Assembly: GCF_016283395.1 (NCBI RefSeq)
Contig: NZ_JAEEMU010000044.1
Location: 43,537-107,536, forward strand
Source: Ruminococcus sp.
Lineage (GTDB): Bacteria > Bacillota_A > Clostridia > Oscillospirales > Ruminococcaceae
DNA: 64,000 nt
Reading direction: 5' to 3'
Positions 9,210-17,122 of this stretch are shown one piece after another. The position numbers and the translations under genes were made by a program. The first letter of the stretch is position 1. The number at the start of each line of letters is the position of its first letter. The notes beneath the pieces are model-generated. The model saw only the letters and a list, made by a program, of their open reading frames with translations, had not been told where the DNA came from and ran no database searches.

Positions 9210-9265
9210 TTGACACTTCAAAGAAAAGAGAGTAAAATATTTTATAACGGGTATCGTTATAAAAT
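9210..9265 (+). promoter_or_regulatory. Consensus promoter and 27-bp palindromic operator of the sugar transporter operon
   Basis: A TTGACA (9210-9215), a 17-base spacer and TAAAAT (9233-9238) form a near-perfect sigma-A promoter. It is followed immediately by a perfect inverted repeat with 11-base arms ATTTTATAACG and CGTTATAAAAT around GGTAT (9239-9265). The palindrome covers the expected transcription start, a classic position for a repressor. The regulator is not encoded beside it. A 60-base AT-rich leader follows before the lipoprotein gene. The remainder of 9041-9209 holds nothing I can name. Confidence 0.75.
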
Positions 9266-9326
9266 AAAGAATGGCAACAATTTTTTAACAATTTAATTTT
9301 AACATTTTAAAAGGAGGAATTTTCAA

Positions 9327-10556
9327 ATGAAAATGAAAAAATTTCTTGCTGCTGTAAGCTCACTGGTAATGTTAGGCGCATTCACTGCTTGCGGAGATAG
9401 TTCGTCTAATGAAAGCACTAATAACAACAGCAACAACAACACAGAGGCTACAACAAAGGCTAACGATGCTGCTACAGAGGCTGACGCAGGTGCTGACAAC
9501 AACAATAGTGCAGCTGGTAAGACAGTAGGTATCGCAATGCCTACAAAGTCTCTTGAGCGTTGGAACCGTGACGGTGAGTACCTCAAGTCACAGTTCGAGG
9601 CAGCAGGCTATTCTGTTGAGCTGAAGTATTCAGACAACAATGATAACCAGCAGAACAACGATATCCAGGGAATGATCGCTGATAAGGTAGACCTTCTCCT
9701 TATCGCTGCTATCGACGGAAGCACACTTTCTCAGACACTTGCTGATGCAAAGGATGCAGGTATCCCTGTAATCGCTTATGACCGTCTTATCATGAACACA
9801 GACGCTGTTTCTTACTATGTATCATTCGATAACTACACAGTAGGTAAGCTCCAGGGCGAGTATGTTGTTGAGACTCTTGACCTTGATAATGCTGCAGGTC
9901 CTTTCAATATCGAGTTCACAGCAGGTGACCCTGCTGATAATAACGCAGGCTACTTCTTCAACGGTGCATACGATGCTGTTAAGAAGTATATCGACGACGG
10001 AAAGCTCAATATCCCGTCAGGCAAGAAAAAGTTCGAGCAGGTTGCTACTGCACAGTGGTCAACAGATACAGCTCTTGCTAATATGCAGAATACTCTTGCA
10101 TCGTATTACTCAGACGGCACACAGCTTGACGTTGCCCTCTGCTCAAATGACTCAACAGCTCTTGGCGTAGCTCAGGCTATCTCTTCAGACTACAACGGTA
10201 AGAATGTTCCTATCGTTACAGGTCAGGACGGCGATATCGCTAACCTCAAGAATATCGTTGACGGCAAGCAGTCAATGACTGTATATAAGAACGTAAGCGA
10301 TGAAGCAGGCGTTACTCTTGAAGTATCAAAGGCTATCCTTTCAGGTCAGACACCTGATGCAAGCCTTCTTGACTCACTTTCTGCTGAGGCAACATATGAT
10401 ACATCATCATATGACAACGGCGTAAAGACTGTTCCTTCATACCTCCTCGTTCCTTATGTAATCACTAAGGATAACCTGGATAAGCTTGTTGACACAGGTC
10501 TCTATCAGTGGGATAGTGCTAACAAGTATCTGGAGTCAACAGCTTCCACGACCTGA
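9327..10556 (+). CDS. chvE: Multiple-monosaccharide ABC transporter substrate-binding lipoprotein (ChvE-like)
   Basis: This 409-residue precursor has a lipoprotein signal (lipobox ending FTAC, Cys21). An Asn/Thr/Ala-rich tether of about 45 residues follows, then a periplasmic-binding-protein fold of the Peripla_BP_4 sugar class (VGIAMPTKSLERWNRDG near residue 66). The sequence and its MmsA/MmsB neighbours point to the ChvE branch that binds several monosaccharides such as glucose, galactose, xylose or arabinose. It sits outside the membrane and delivers sugar to the permease encoded downstream. Codon choice is strongly biased, as in highly expressed genes. A strong hairpin after the stop should make this gene more expressed than the ATPase and permease. 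Confidence 0.9.
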   Translation: MKMKKFLAAVSSLVMLGAFTACGDSSSNESTNNNSNNNTEATTKANDAATEADAGADNNNSAAGKTVGIAMPTKSLERWNRDGEYLKSQFEAAGYSVELKYSDNNDNQQNNDIQGMIADKVDLLLIAAIDGSTLSQTLADAKDAGIPVIAYDRLIMNTDAVSYYVSFDNYTVGKLQGEYVVETLDLDNAAGPFNIEFTAGDPADNNAGYFFNGAYDAVKKYIDDGKLNIPSGKKKFEQVATAQWSTDTALANMQNTLASYYSDGTQLDVALCSNDSTALGVAQAISSDYNGKNVPIVTGQDGDIANLKNIVDGKQSMTVYKNVSDEAGVTLEVSKAILSGQTPDASLLDSLSAEATYDTSSYDNGVKTVPSYLLVPYVITKDNLDKLVDTGLYQWDSANKYLESTASTT

Positions 10557-10583
10557 TAAACGAATAACGTAATAATACTTTCT

Positions 10584-10608
10584 GGGCGGGCTATGCCCGC
10601 CCCTTTTT
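10584..10608 (+). terminator. Partial terminator/processing hairpin between binding protein and ATPase genes
   Basis: A perfect 8-bp GC stem GGGCGGGC / GCCCGCCC with a 3-base loop is followed by CTTTTT. This position in binding-protein operons usually sets the excess of binding protein over membrane subunits. Confidence 0.8.
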
Positions 10609-10672
10609 CTAAATTTTCAGGTCATCTGCGAACGGTAAATAGCCATTTTCGCAGGGCGAAGGAGGGATATAC

Positions 10673-12208
10673 TTGGCAGAATTTATACTTGAAATGAAAA
10701 AGATAACAAAGGAGTTTCCGGGTGTAAAAGCACTTGATAATGTTAATCTTCAAGTAAGACCGGGCGAGATACATGCCCTTGTTGGTGAGAACGGTGCGGG
10801 TAAATCCACACTTATGAATGTTCTCAGCGGAACATATCCCTATGGTACATATTCGGGAGATATAGTATATAACGGTGAGACCTGCCAGTTCAAGACACTG
10901 CATGACAGTGAGGAAAAAGGCATCGTTATCATACATCAGGAGCTTGCTCTTATCCCCGAGCTTTCCATTGGTGAGAATATGTTCCTTGGCAACGAGCAGA
11001 AGGGACTCTTTGGTATCGACTGGGACAAGACTTACCATGAAGCAGGCGAGCATATGCGTCAGGTTGGTCTTAAAGAAGAGGCTACTACCCTTATAAAGGA
11101 TATCGGTACAGGTAAACAGCAGCTGGTTGAGATCGCTAAGGCTCTCAGCAAGAACGTTAAGCTGCTCATACTTGACGAGCCTACTTCGTCACTTAATGAA
11201 GAAGATTCAAAAATGCTTCTCGATCTTTTATTAGGCTTTAAGAAAGAGGGCATGACTTCTATCATTATTTCCCATAAGCTCAATGAGATATCATACGTTG
11301 CGGATAAGATAACTGTTCTTCGTGACGGTTCAACTATCGAGACTATCGACAATGCAGATCATAATATTGACGAGGCGCGTATCATTCGCGGAATGGTCGG
11401 ACGTGAACTCAGCGACCGTTATCCGTCACGTGAGCATAATATCAGCGATAAGATCGGCATGGAGGTAAGCGGCTGGACAGTTCATCATCCGCTTTATACC
11501 GAAAAGAAGGTAGTTGATAATGTCTCATTCAATGTCCACCGCGGCGAGATAGTTGGTTTTTCTGGCTTGCAGGGTGCAGGACGTACCGAGCTTGCTATGT
11601 CTATTTTCGGAAGGTCATACGGTTCCGGTATCAGTGGAAAGCTTAAAATAGACGGCAAGGACATGGAGCTTAAAAATGTCCGTTCTGCTATCGAAGCAGG
11701 ACTTGCATATGTTACCGAGGACAGAAAGGGCAATGGTCTGATACTGTCTGAGAGTATTGCAAAAAATACTACTATGGCACGTCTTGAAAAGGTGTGCAGC
11801 AAGGGTATCGTTAACGTTGACAAGGAGAATGCTGTTGCAGAGGATTACAAGGGAAGGCTCAAGACTAAGACTCCTTCCGTACAGCAGGCAGTAGGAAACC
11901 TTTCAGGCGGAAACCAGCAGAAGGTGCTGCTGGCAAAATGGATGTTTGCAGATCCTGAAGTTCTTATACTTGACGAACCTACAAGAGGTATCGACGTAGG
12001 TGCAAAGTATGAGATATACTGCATTATGAATGAACTTGTGGCACAGGGCAAATCAGTTGTTATGATATCTTCGGAAATGCCTGAGTTGCTTGGTATGTGT
12101 GATCGTATATATGTTATGAACGAAGGAAAAATGGTCGCAGAGATGCCTGCTTCTGAAGCTACGCAGGAAAAGATCATGTCTGCTATCCTTAGTTCCGACA
12201 AAAATTAA
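10673..12208 (+). CDS. mmsA: Multiple-monosaccharide ABC transporter ATPase (MmsA/GguA type)
   Basis: This 511-residue protein has two fused ATPase domains, the hallmark of carbohydrate CUT2 transporters. The first half has Walker [10 protein letters not shown] (about 37-45), a divergent signature [14 protein letters not shown] and Walker [12 protein letters not shown]. The second half has a degenerate Walker A ([10 protein letters not shown]), signature LSGGNQQK and [11 protein letters not shown]. Such asymmetry is normal for this family. The start is a TTG placed 6 bases after GGAGGG; no ATG has comparable spacing. It powers uptake of the sugar bound by the upstream lipoprotein through the permease 18 bases downstream. 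Confidence 0.93.
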   Translation: MAEFILEMKKITKEFPGVKALDNVNLQVRPGEIHALVGENGAGKSTLMNVLSGTYPYGTYSGDIVYNGETCQFKTLHDSEEKGIVIIHQELALIPELSIGENMFLGNEQKGLFGIDWDKTYHEAGEHMRQVGLKEEATTLIKDIGTGKQQLVEIAKALSKNVKLLILDEPTSSLNEEDSKMLLDLLLGFKKEGMTSIIISHKLNEISYVADKITVLRDGSTIETIDNADHNIDEARIIRGMVGRELSDRYPSREHNISDKIGMEVSGWTVHHPLYTEKKVVDNVSFNVHRGEIVGFSGLQGAGRTELAMSIFGRSYGSGISGKLKIDGKDMELKNVRSAIEAGLAYVTEDRKGNGLILSESIAKNTTMARLEKVCSKGIVNVDKENAVAEDYKGRLKTKTPSVQQAVGNLSGGNQQKVLLAKWMFADPEVLILDEPTRGIDVGAKYEIYCIMNELVAQGKSVVMISSEMPELLGMCDRIYVMNEGKMVAEMPASEATQEKIMSAILSSDKN

Positions 12209-12226
12209 TGATCGAAGGAGTGTAAT

Positions 12227-13438
12227 ATGAACGTTAAATCATTCATAAAGAAATACACCATGGTCATTGCCCTGGTCGTGGTATTCATTTTCTTTGCTAT
12301 ATGGACAGAACAAAAGCTTCTGCTTTCGCAGAATCTTTCAAATCTTCTGATACAGAATTCATATGTTCTTGTACTTGCCTGCGGTATGCTTATGTGTATC
12401 CTCACAGGCGGTAACATCGACCTTTCAGTAGGTTCGACAGTTTGTCTCATTGGTGCTATTGCTGCGCAGATGCTGACAAAACATAATCTTAATCCGATAA
12501 TTGTTATTTTACTCTGTCTTGTATTCTCATGCCTTATCGGTATGTGGCAGGGTTTCTGGATCGGATATGTACATATACCGCCGTTTATCTGTACTCTCGC
12601 AGGAATGTTCCTGTTCAGAGGTTTCGGACGTGCTATACTTGAGTCAAAGACTATCGCTATCCCTCAGTCAGAGGGCAGCGTAGGCAAAAAGTTCCTTGAT
12701 ATCTTTACTTCATATATTGATGTTCCGGGACTTGACCATTCGTGGCATATCAACGCTGAAGGAAAAGACGTTGAGGTAAGATTATCTGCACTTATCTTAG
12801 GTATAATAATTTCAGTTGCTCTTATTGCAGTAACTGTTCTCAAGCGTGTAAAGAAGGCTAAGAAAGGGTATAAGCAGGAGTCTGCTATATCACAGTTCGG
12901 AAAGGTACTCGTAATTGATGCTCTTATACTAGCTTATACATGGAAGCTTTCACTTTACAAGGGTATCCCTGTAATGGCTATCTGGGTACTTGCAGTTGTA
13001 GGTATCTATGCATTCATCACTTCCAAGACAGCATTCGGTCGTCATTTCTATGCTGTCGGCGGTAACGAAAAGGCTACAAAGCTTTCAGGTATCAATACAA
13101 AGATGGTTTACTTCATGGCATATACATCTATGTCAGTACTGGCTGGTCTTTCAGGTCTTCTCGTTGCAGCCCGTGTTGGTTCCGTAAACGGTGATACAGG
13201 TAACTCATTTGAAATGGACGCTATCGGTTCATGCTTCATCGGCGGTGCTTCTGCATACGGCGGAAGCGGTACAGTCGGCGGAGTTATGGTAGGTGCTATA
13301 CTCCTCGGTGTTATCAACCAGGGTATGTCTATCAAGGGTCTTGACAACAACTGGCAGTATGTTGTCAAGGGCGGCGTTCTTCTCGTTGCTGTTATCTTTG
13401 ACGTTGTTTCAAATAAGAAGACAGGTAAGGCAGGTTAA
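12227..13438 (+). CDS. mmsB: Multiple-monosaccharide ABC transporter permease (MmsB/GguB type)
   Basis: This 403-residue integral membrane protein has about ten hydrophobic helices and the conserved CUT2 permease segments GNIDLSVGS near residue 63 and GRHFYAVGGNEKATKLSGI near 268. It is longer than ribose-type RbsC because of a charged cytoplasmic insert around residues 205-225, as in the GguB/MmsB branch. RBS AAGGAG precedes the ATG. It forms the sugar channel with MmsA and the ChvE-like receptor of the same operon. A hairpin after the stop may protect or end the transcript. Confidence 0.93.
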   Translation: MNVKSFIKKYTMVIALVVVFIFFAIWTEQKLLLSQNLSNLLIQNSYVLVLACGMLMCILTGGNIDLSVGSTVCLIGAIAAQMLTKHNLNPIIVILLCLVFSCLIGMWQGFWIGYVHIPPFICTLAGMFLFRGFGRAILESKTIAIPQSEGSVGKKFLDIFTSYIDVPGLDHSWHINAEGKDVEVRLSALILGIIISVALIAVTVLKRVKKAKKGYKQESAISQFGKVLVIDALILAYTWKLSLYKGIPVMAIWVLAVVGIYAFITSKTAFGRHFYAVGGNEKATKLSGINTKMVYFMAYTSMSVLAGLSGLLVAARVGSVNGDTGNSFEMDAIGSCFIGGASAYGGSGTVGGVMVGAILLGVINQGMSIKGLDNNWQYVVKGGVLLVAVIFDVVSNKKTGKAG

Positions 13439-13450
13439 GAGGCTAATAAT

Positions 13451-13484
13451 ACGGCTCGGAGCAGTCATGGGGACTCCGGGCCGT
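13451..13484 (+). other. Intergenic 11-bp hairpin after the permease gene
   Basis: Arms ACGGCTCGGAG and CTCCGGGCCGT (one G-U pair) flank a 12-base loop with no T run afterwards. It is more likely an mRNA-stabilising or processing hairpin than a terminator. Confidence 0.5.
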
Positions 13485-13513
13485 AATCTGCATTAATGTG
13501 AAAGGGAATAATT

Positions 13514-13849
13514 ATGAACGAAGTAAAATATGACTTGGAAAAGCGTTCAAAAGCATATAAGTCGATTGGACTGAGAATGATAGTTGCCGTTTATATCTGC
13601 TATCTTGCTTTCAAGATAGCATCGGCTGAGGACACTTCCATGAGCAAGACTATGTGCTGGATAATCGGCGGTGTTTTCATGGCAGCAGCCATAGCTTTTA
13701 TTATCTATTCGAGAAAACGTTTCCTTATTGATCTTGATTCAGCTAAGATCAAAGAAGATCATGCAGCTGATGATGAAACTGTCGAGGCAGAAGCAACGGA
13801 GGAAGATGATAGTTCGGAAAGCAGCGAAGCTGAGAGCGAAACTGTCTGA
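13514..13849 (+). CDS. Small membrane protein with acidic tail, unknown function
   Basis: The 111-residue protein has two predicted transmembrane helices (about residues 20-38 and 50-68) and a C-terminal tail of about 35 residues dominated by Glu, Asp, Ala and Ser. No family is recognised. The start ATG follows AAAGGGAA. It lies 75 bases after the sugar permease in the same direction and only 14 bases before the next small gene. It may be part of the sugar transporter transcript, but nothing in its sequence suggests transport. Confidence 0.65.
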   Translation: MNEVKYDLEKRSKAYKSIGLRMIVAVYICYLAFKIASAEDTSMSKTMCWIIGGVFMAAAIAFIIYSRKRFLIDLDSAKIKEDHAADDETVEAEATEEDDSSESSEAESETV

Positions 13850-13863
13850 AAGGGGAAAGTCTC

Positions 13864-14292
13864 ATGGGCATGGCTGAGGTAAAAAAGCTTTACAGCGAAT
13901 ACATCGCGCAGGTACAAGAGCTTGAAAGCAAGAAGAAAATAGGTGACGGTCTTTTCGGTATGGGGAAAAAGATCTCAGATGATCCTTGCCATGACGCTTT
14001 TGCAGAAAAGCTTGAAGCAGAGCTTAAAAGCTTTGGAAGCAGCTGTCCCTCTTCGGCTGAGATACGTGAAGTGCTGGGATATATCTATCATGTGCCCTCA
14101 GAACTTAATGAGTCACTTAGTTCTTACTGGATGATGAACGCAGTTCACGGATTTACTACAGAGCTTATCGGAATGCTCGATAAGACTGATGCGGAAGAAC
14201 TCATGCGACAATATGAAAAAGATGTTCCGAAAAGGCAGCGTTTTCCCGTACAGAAGCAGGTGTTTTCAGCACTTAAAAAAGCCGCTAAGTAA
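13864..14292 (+). CDS. Conserved hypothetical soluble protein
   Basis: This 142-residue protein lacks a signal peptide or membrane segment and is probably all helical and cytoplasmic. It has a Lys-rich amphipathic C-terminus (KRQRFPVQKQVF). The start ATG has AAAGGGGAAAG upstream. It follows the acidic-tail membrane protein by 14 bases and is the last gene before a strong terminator, so the two are probably cotranscribed. No known domain is recognised. Confidence 0.6.
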   Translation: MGMAEVKKLYSEYIAQVQELESKKKIGDGLFGMGKKISDDPCHDAFAEKLEAELKSFGSSCPSSAEIREVLGYIYHVPSELNESLSSYWMMNAVHGFTTELIGMLDKTDAEELMRQYEKDVPKRQRFPVQKQVFSALKKAAK

Positions 14293-14318
14293 GAACTGAA
14301 TTATCCTTTATAGTAATG

Positions 14319-14348
14319 AAAAAGCCCCTTTTCAAAAGGGGCTTTTGT
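14319..14348. terminator. Bidirectional terminator between convergent genes
   Basis: A stem AAAAGCCCCTT / AAGGGGCTTTT around a short loop has T runs on both strands. It serves the rightward small genes and the leftward GGDEF gene. Confidence 0.85.
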
Positions 14349-15650
14349 TTATATGACCTTTACGCAGTTTCTTCCTGCTGATTTTGCTTCGTATACCGCT
14401 TTGTCCATACGGTCAAATGCGTTTCCGAAGTCGTCATCGATATCTATTTGTGTAATACCGATACTACAGGTTATGTGTCCAACGTTTTCAAAATCTGTTT
14501 CGGCGACCTGATTTCTCAGTTTTTCAGCAAAGATAAAGCTGTTTTCTGCATCGGCATCATAAAGTACAACAACGAATTCTTCTCCGCCCCAGCGTCCCAG
14601 TACTGCGCCGCGAGCCTTTATGATATCCAGGATAGTATTAACGAAACGAACGAGAGTTGCATCTCCGACAGAATGACCGAATCTGTCATTTACGCTCTTG
14701 AAAAAGTCAATATCTATCATCATAATGGAAGTATTCTGCTGCTTCCTTTTTTTGCTTTCAATGGCGTTGCGTATCTCGGTCTCGATACGTCCGTGGTTGT
14801 ATATGGAAGTAAGAGTGTCCTTTGAAGCAAGTTCCTCGTATTTTTTCAGCGTGGACATAAGCTCAACTGTATTATCGTGAATATCCTGTACCATGAATAC
14901 AAATCTGAAATCTTCATCGTTGTTTGTTTCGGCACGGGAGAAAATAAGCTTTACCCATATGTATTTTCCTTCAAGATTCATCATAAGGCAATCATATGAT
15001 GAAGTTTTGCCCGGAGCAAGATTCTCCTTGAGGTATTCGGGGGAAGTCCTTTGAAGGAACAGAGCCTGATCGTCAGGCCATATCATATTAACGATCATCC
15101 TGCGCCATTCGGAATATTTGAGCTGTTGATTCATTACTTCATCGGATAACTCTGTAACACTGATACTGTTTGTTGTATCCTGTACTATATCCACGTACAT
15201 TGAGAAAAGATATGTATTCTGAATTGATTTGACCTTATTGTTTGTAAGGGTTTCGTCAACGTACTGGCTTCCGTCGAGTTCATCAAGGATAAAGATATAT
15301 ATGTCTTCCTGAGCTGTGGGATATATCGTCATCTGGACAACATGAGGCACACCGTGACATTCGATATTTATTCTTTTGCTGTATTTGCCGATGAATTTTC
15401 CAGATGTAGGGATAAAGACATGATAATCCTCCACAACACCTGTTGAGCTGTTGTTAAAGTGATACCATAGTTTGGCAATGAGGTCCTTATATAGTCCCTG
15501 TTCTTCTATGAAATCAACGAATAAACCTTTTCGGACAATGGTCTTGTATCTATCATTTTTTCCGTCGACTACAATGACAGAGTCCACTTCCTCAGTCACA
15601 AAAGCAACTACATTTTCAAGAGTACAGTTTTCAAAATCTATAGTCCCCAC
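14349..15650 (-). CDS. Diguanylate cyclase (PAS-like sensor plus GGDEF)
   Basis: The C-terminal third is a GGDEF domain with the active motif RWGGEEFVVV and the substrate region IDIDFFKSVNDRFGH, so cyclic di-GMP synthesis is expected. The N-terminal region of about 260 residues has PAS-like segments and no obvious membrane helix. The open frame begins at a TTG (15665), but a GTG at 15650 stands 7 bases after a GGGGGG stretch and is the better start, giving about 433 residues. Together with the PAS/GGDEF/EAL protein at the left edge it shows that the organism uses cyclic di-GMP. The sensed signal is unknown. Confidence 0.85.
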   Translation of the reverse strand: MGTIDFENCTLENVVAFVTEEVDSVIVVDGKNDRYKTIVRKGLFVDFIEEQGLYKDLIAKLWYHFNNSSTGVVEDYHVFIPTSGKFIGKYSKRINIECHGVPHVVQMTIYPTAQEDIYIFILDELDGSQYVDETLTNNKVKSIQNTYLFSMYVDIVQDTTNSISVTELSDEVMNQQLKYSEWRRMIVNMIWPDDQALFLQRTSPEYLKENLAPGKTSSYDCLMMNLEGKYIWVKLIFSRAETNNDEDFRFVFMVQDIHDNTVELMSTLKKYEELASKDTLTSIYNHGRIETEIRNAIESKKRKQQNTSIMMIDIDFFKSVNDRFGHSVGDATLVRFVNTILDIIKARGAVLGRWGGEEFVVVLYDADAENSFIFAEKLRNQVAETDFENVGHITCSIGITQIDIDDDFGNAFDRMDKAVYEAKSAGRNCVKVI

Positions 15651-16014
15651 AATGAGTCCCCCCAAGATGAAAATTTATTCAGGGATAAAATTAAAGCCCT
15701 GTTTTGGTACACAGATCAATTTTGAAAAAGAATCTTATTATCGATTCTATATAGCATCATAATTATATTTTATCACATAATTGCAAAGAATTTGATAACA
15801 TTTTGTGAATTAAACAGGATAATGGAATTATTTGTAGCTTTATACAATCCAACAGGCAATAGATTGGTGAATATGCTGTAATGATATGCCGCCTGCACGT
15901 TACAGATGCTCTATGATATGCTGAAAAAATCATAGTTCAGAGTCGTTTTACATCTGACACATTTGTGATATATTAAAGTCAGTTAAAGTACGCATATTTG
16001 CACATAATAAACTA

Positions 16015-16043
16015 TTGACAATGATATTTGTTTCGGTTATAAT
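16015..16043 (+). promoter_or_regulatory. Consensus sigma-A promoter of the antitoxin-Fic operon
   Basis: TTGACA (16015-16020), a 17-base spacer and TATAAT (16038-16043) form a perfect consensus promoter 23 bases before the antitoxin start. The rest of 15651-16014 is AT-rich, and I see nothing else definite in it. Confidence 0.8.
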
Positions 16044-16065
16044 GTGAAAGTAAGGAGCTGATAGA

Positions 16066-16239
16066 ATGCACGGTGTTACAACTGAAAAGGCTGTTAAAAA
16101 TCAGATCGCTTCCGCAAAAATGGAAGGTCTGGGTTTTAGCAAGGAAGCGGTTGGATTGATAAAAAAGTATGCTGACAACAGACTTTCACACGATAAGCTT
16201 ATAAAGATAGTTGCGCAGAAATGCGCAGAAAGGTCATAA
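16066..16239 (+). CDS. VbhA-like antitoxin of a Fic toxin
   Basis: A 57-residue protein begins at an ATG after AAGGAG. It contains SAKMEG, an exact match to the [S/T]xxxE[G/N] motif of the inhibitory helix of class I Fic systems. In those systems the Glu contacts an Arg of the Fic active site and blocks productive ATP binding. The rest (GLGFSKEAVGLIKKYADNRLSHDKL) resembles the short helical fold of VbhA-family antitoxins. Its TAA stop overlaps the ATG of the Fic gene (TAATG), so the two are translationally coupled. Assignment rests on motif plus position. Confidence 0.82.
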   Translation: MHGVTTEKAVKNQIASAKMEGLGFSKEAVGLIKKYADNRLSHDKLIKIVAQKCAERS

Positions 16240-16832
16240 TGGCTGTATATAGCATTGAAGGGTGTCAGGACAGCTGCTACCCGGGGACGACTGTCCTTAT
16301 CAATAAGCTTGATATAAGAGAGCAGGAGCTTCTGTGTGAAGCAGAATCCATTATCGTTACATCATGTTCTGCAAAGGCTGAAAAGGAACTGGAATTCATC
16401 GATGTGGATTTTGATTTCTACAAGGGGCTTCATAAGCTTATTTTCGGTGATCTGTACGATTGGGCAGGCACTGTACGTACTATAAACATCTCGAAGAAGG
16501 GAACGGTCTTCTGCGATCATAATGAGCTTGAAAGACTTGGAAAGCTGAGATTTGAACGTCTGAAAGCGCAGGATTTCTTTCGAGGTATGGAATATGATGA
16601 ATTCGTTTCCGAAATAGCGGAACTGTATCACGAGCTGAATATGATTCACCCTTTCCGTGAGGGAAACGGCAGAACGTTAAGGCTGTTCATTACATTGCTT
16701 GTCAGAAATGCCGATCATGATATCGACTTTGCATTATGTGATGCGGATATGCTTGCTATTGCAACGATAAAGGCTGCTCATGGTGATACTTCACTGCTGA
16801 AAGCTGTCTTTGCGGAAATAATTGAAAAATGA
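16239..16832 (+). CDS. Fic-domain AMP transferase toxin
   Basis: This 197-residue Fic protein has the full catalytic motif HPFREGNGRTLR (His137-Arg148), where His deprotonates the target hydroxyl. A beta-hairpin flap region GTVFCDH precedes it. Most such enzymes transfer AMP from ATP to proteins such as DNA gyrase. An upstream in-frame ATG at 16221 exists, but the ATG at 16239 overlaps the antitoxin stop and starts at the conserved region, so it is preferred. The inhibitory helix is not in this protein but in the separate upstream antitoxin, making it a class I, VbhT/VbhA-like toxin-antitoxin pair. No secretion domain is attached. Confidence 0.9.
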   Translation: MAVYSIEGCQDSCYPGTTVLINKLDIREQELLCEAESIIVTSCSAKAEKELEFIDVDFDFYKGLHKLIFGDLYDWAGTVRTINISKKGTVFCDHNELERLGKLRFERLKAQDFFRGMEYDEFVSEIAELYHELNMIHPFREGNGRTLRLFITLLVRNADHDIDFALCDADMLAIATIKAAHGDTSLLKAVFAEIIEK

Positions 16833-16833
16833 T

Positions 16834-16880
16834 CTCCCACAGTCTGTACCGACAGGGTACGGATATGTGGGAGTTTTTTT
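16834..16880 (+). terminator. Terminator of the antitoxin-Fic operon
   Basis: An outer stem CTCCCACA / TGTGGGAG, an inner stem GTACC / GGTAC and a run of seven T directly follow the Fic stop codon. Confidence 0.88.
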
Positions 16881-17042
16881 GTCCTGTTTTTGAGTTGGCT
16901 ATATGATTTTTTATATACCTTTGGCGGTTGAAAAATGGCAGTTTTGCCGTACATCTGATTTTTGCCTGTTTATAAGTTAAAACGGGTGTTTAAACTATCG
17001 CATTTTATGGTGTGAAAAGGGGTGAAATTGACCGGAAATATA

Positions 17043-17071
17043 TTGACAGCCAGTATTGTTTTTTATATAAT
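17043..17071 (+). promoter_or_regulatory. Consensus promoter of the dockerin LRR gene
   Basis: TTGACA (17043-17048) and TATAAT (17066-17071) are 17 bases apart, 52 bases before the start codon. Confidence 0.75.
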
Positions 17072-17122
17072 ATATATCTGGTAAATTATACCAATTGATG
17101 TATTAAGGAGGAATGACGAAAA

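Noticed and set aside
15651..16014. Cyclic di-GMP riboswitch upstream of the diguanylate cyclase
   Set aside because: No conserved aptamer elements could be found by eye in this AT-rich stretch.
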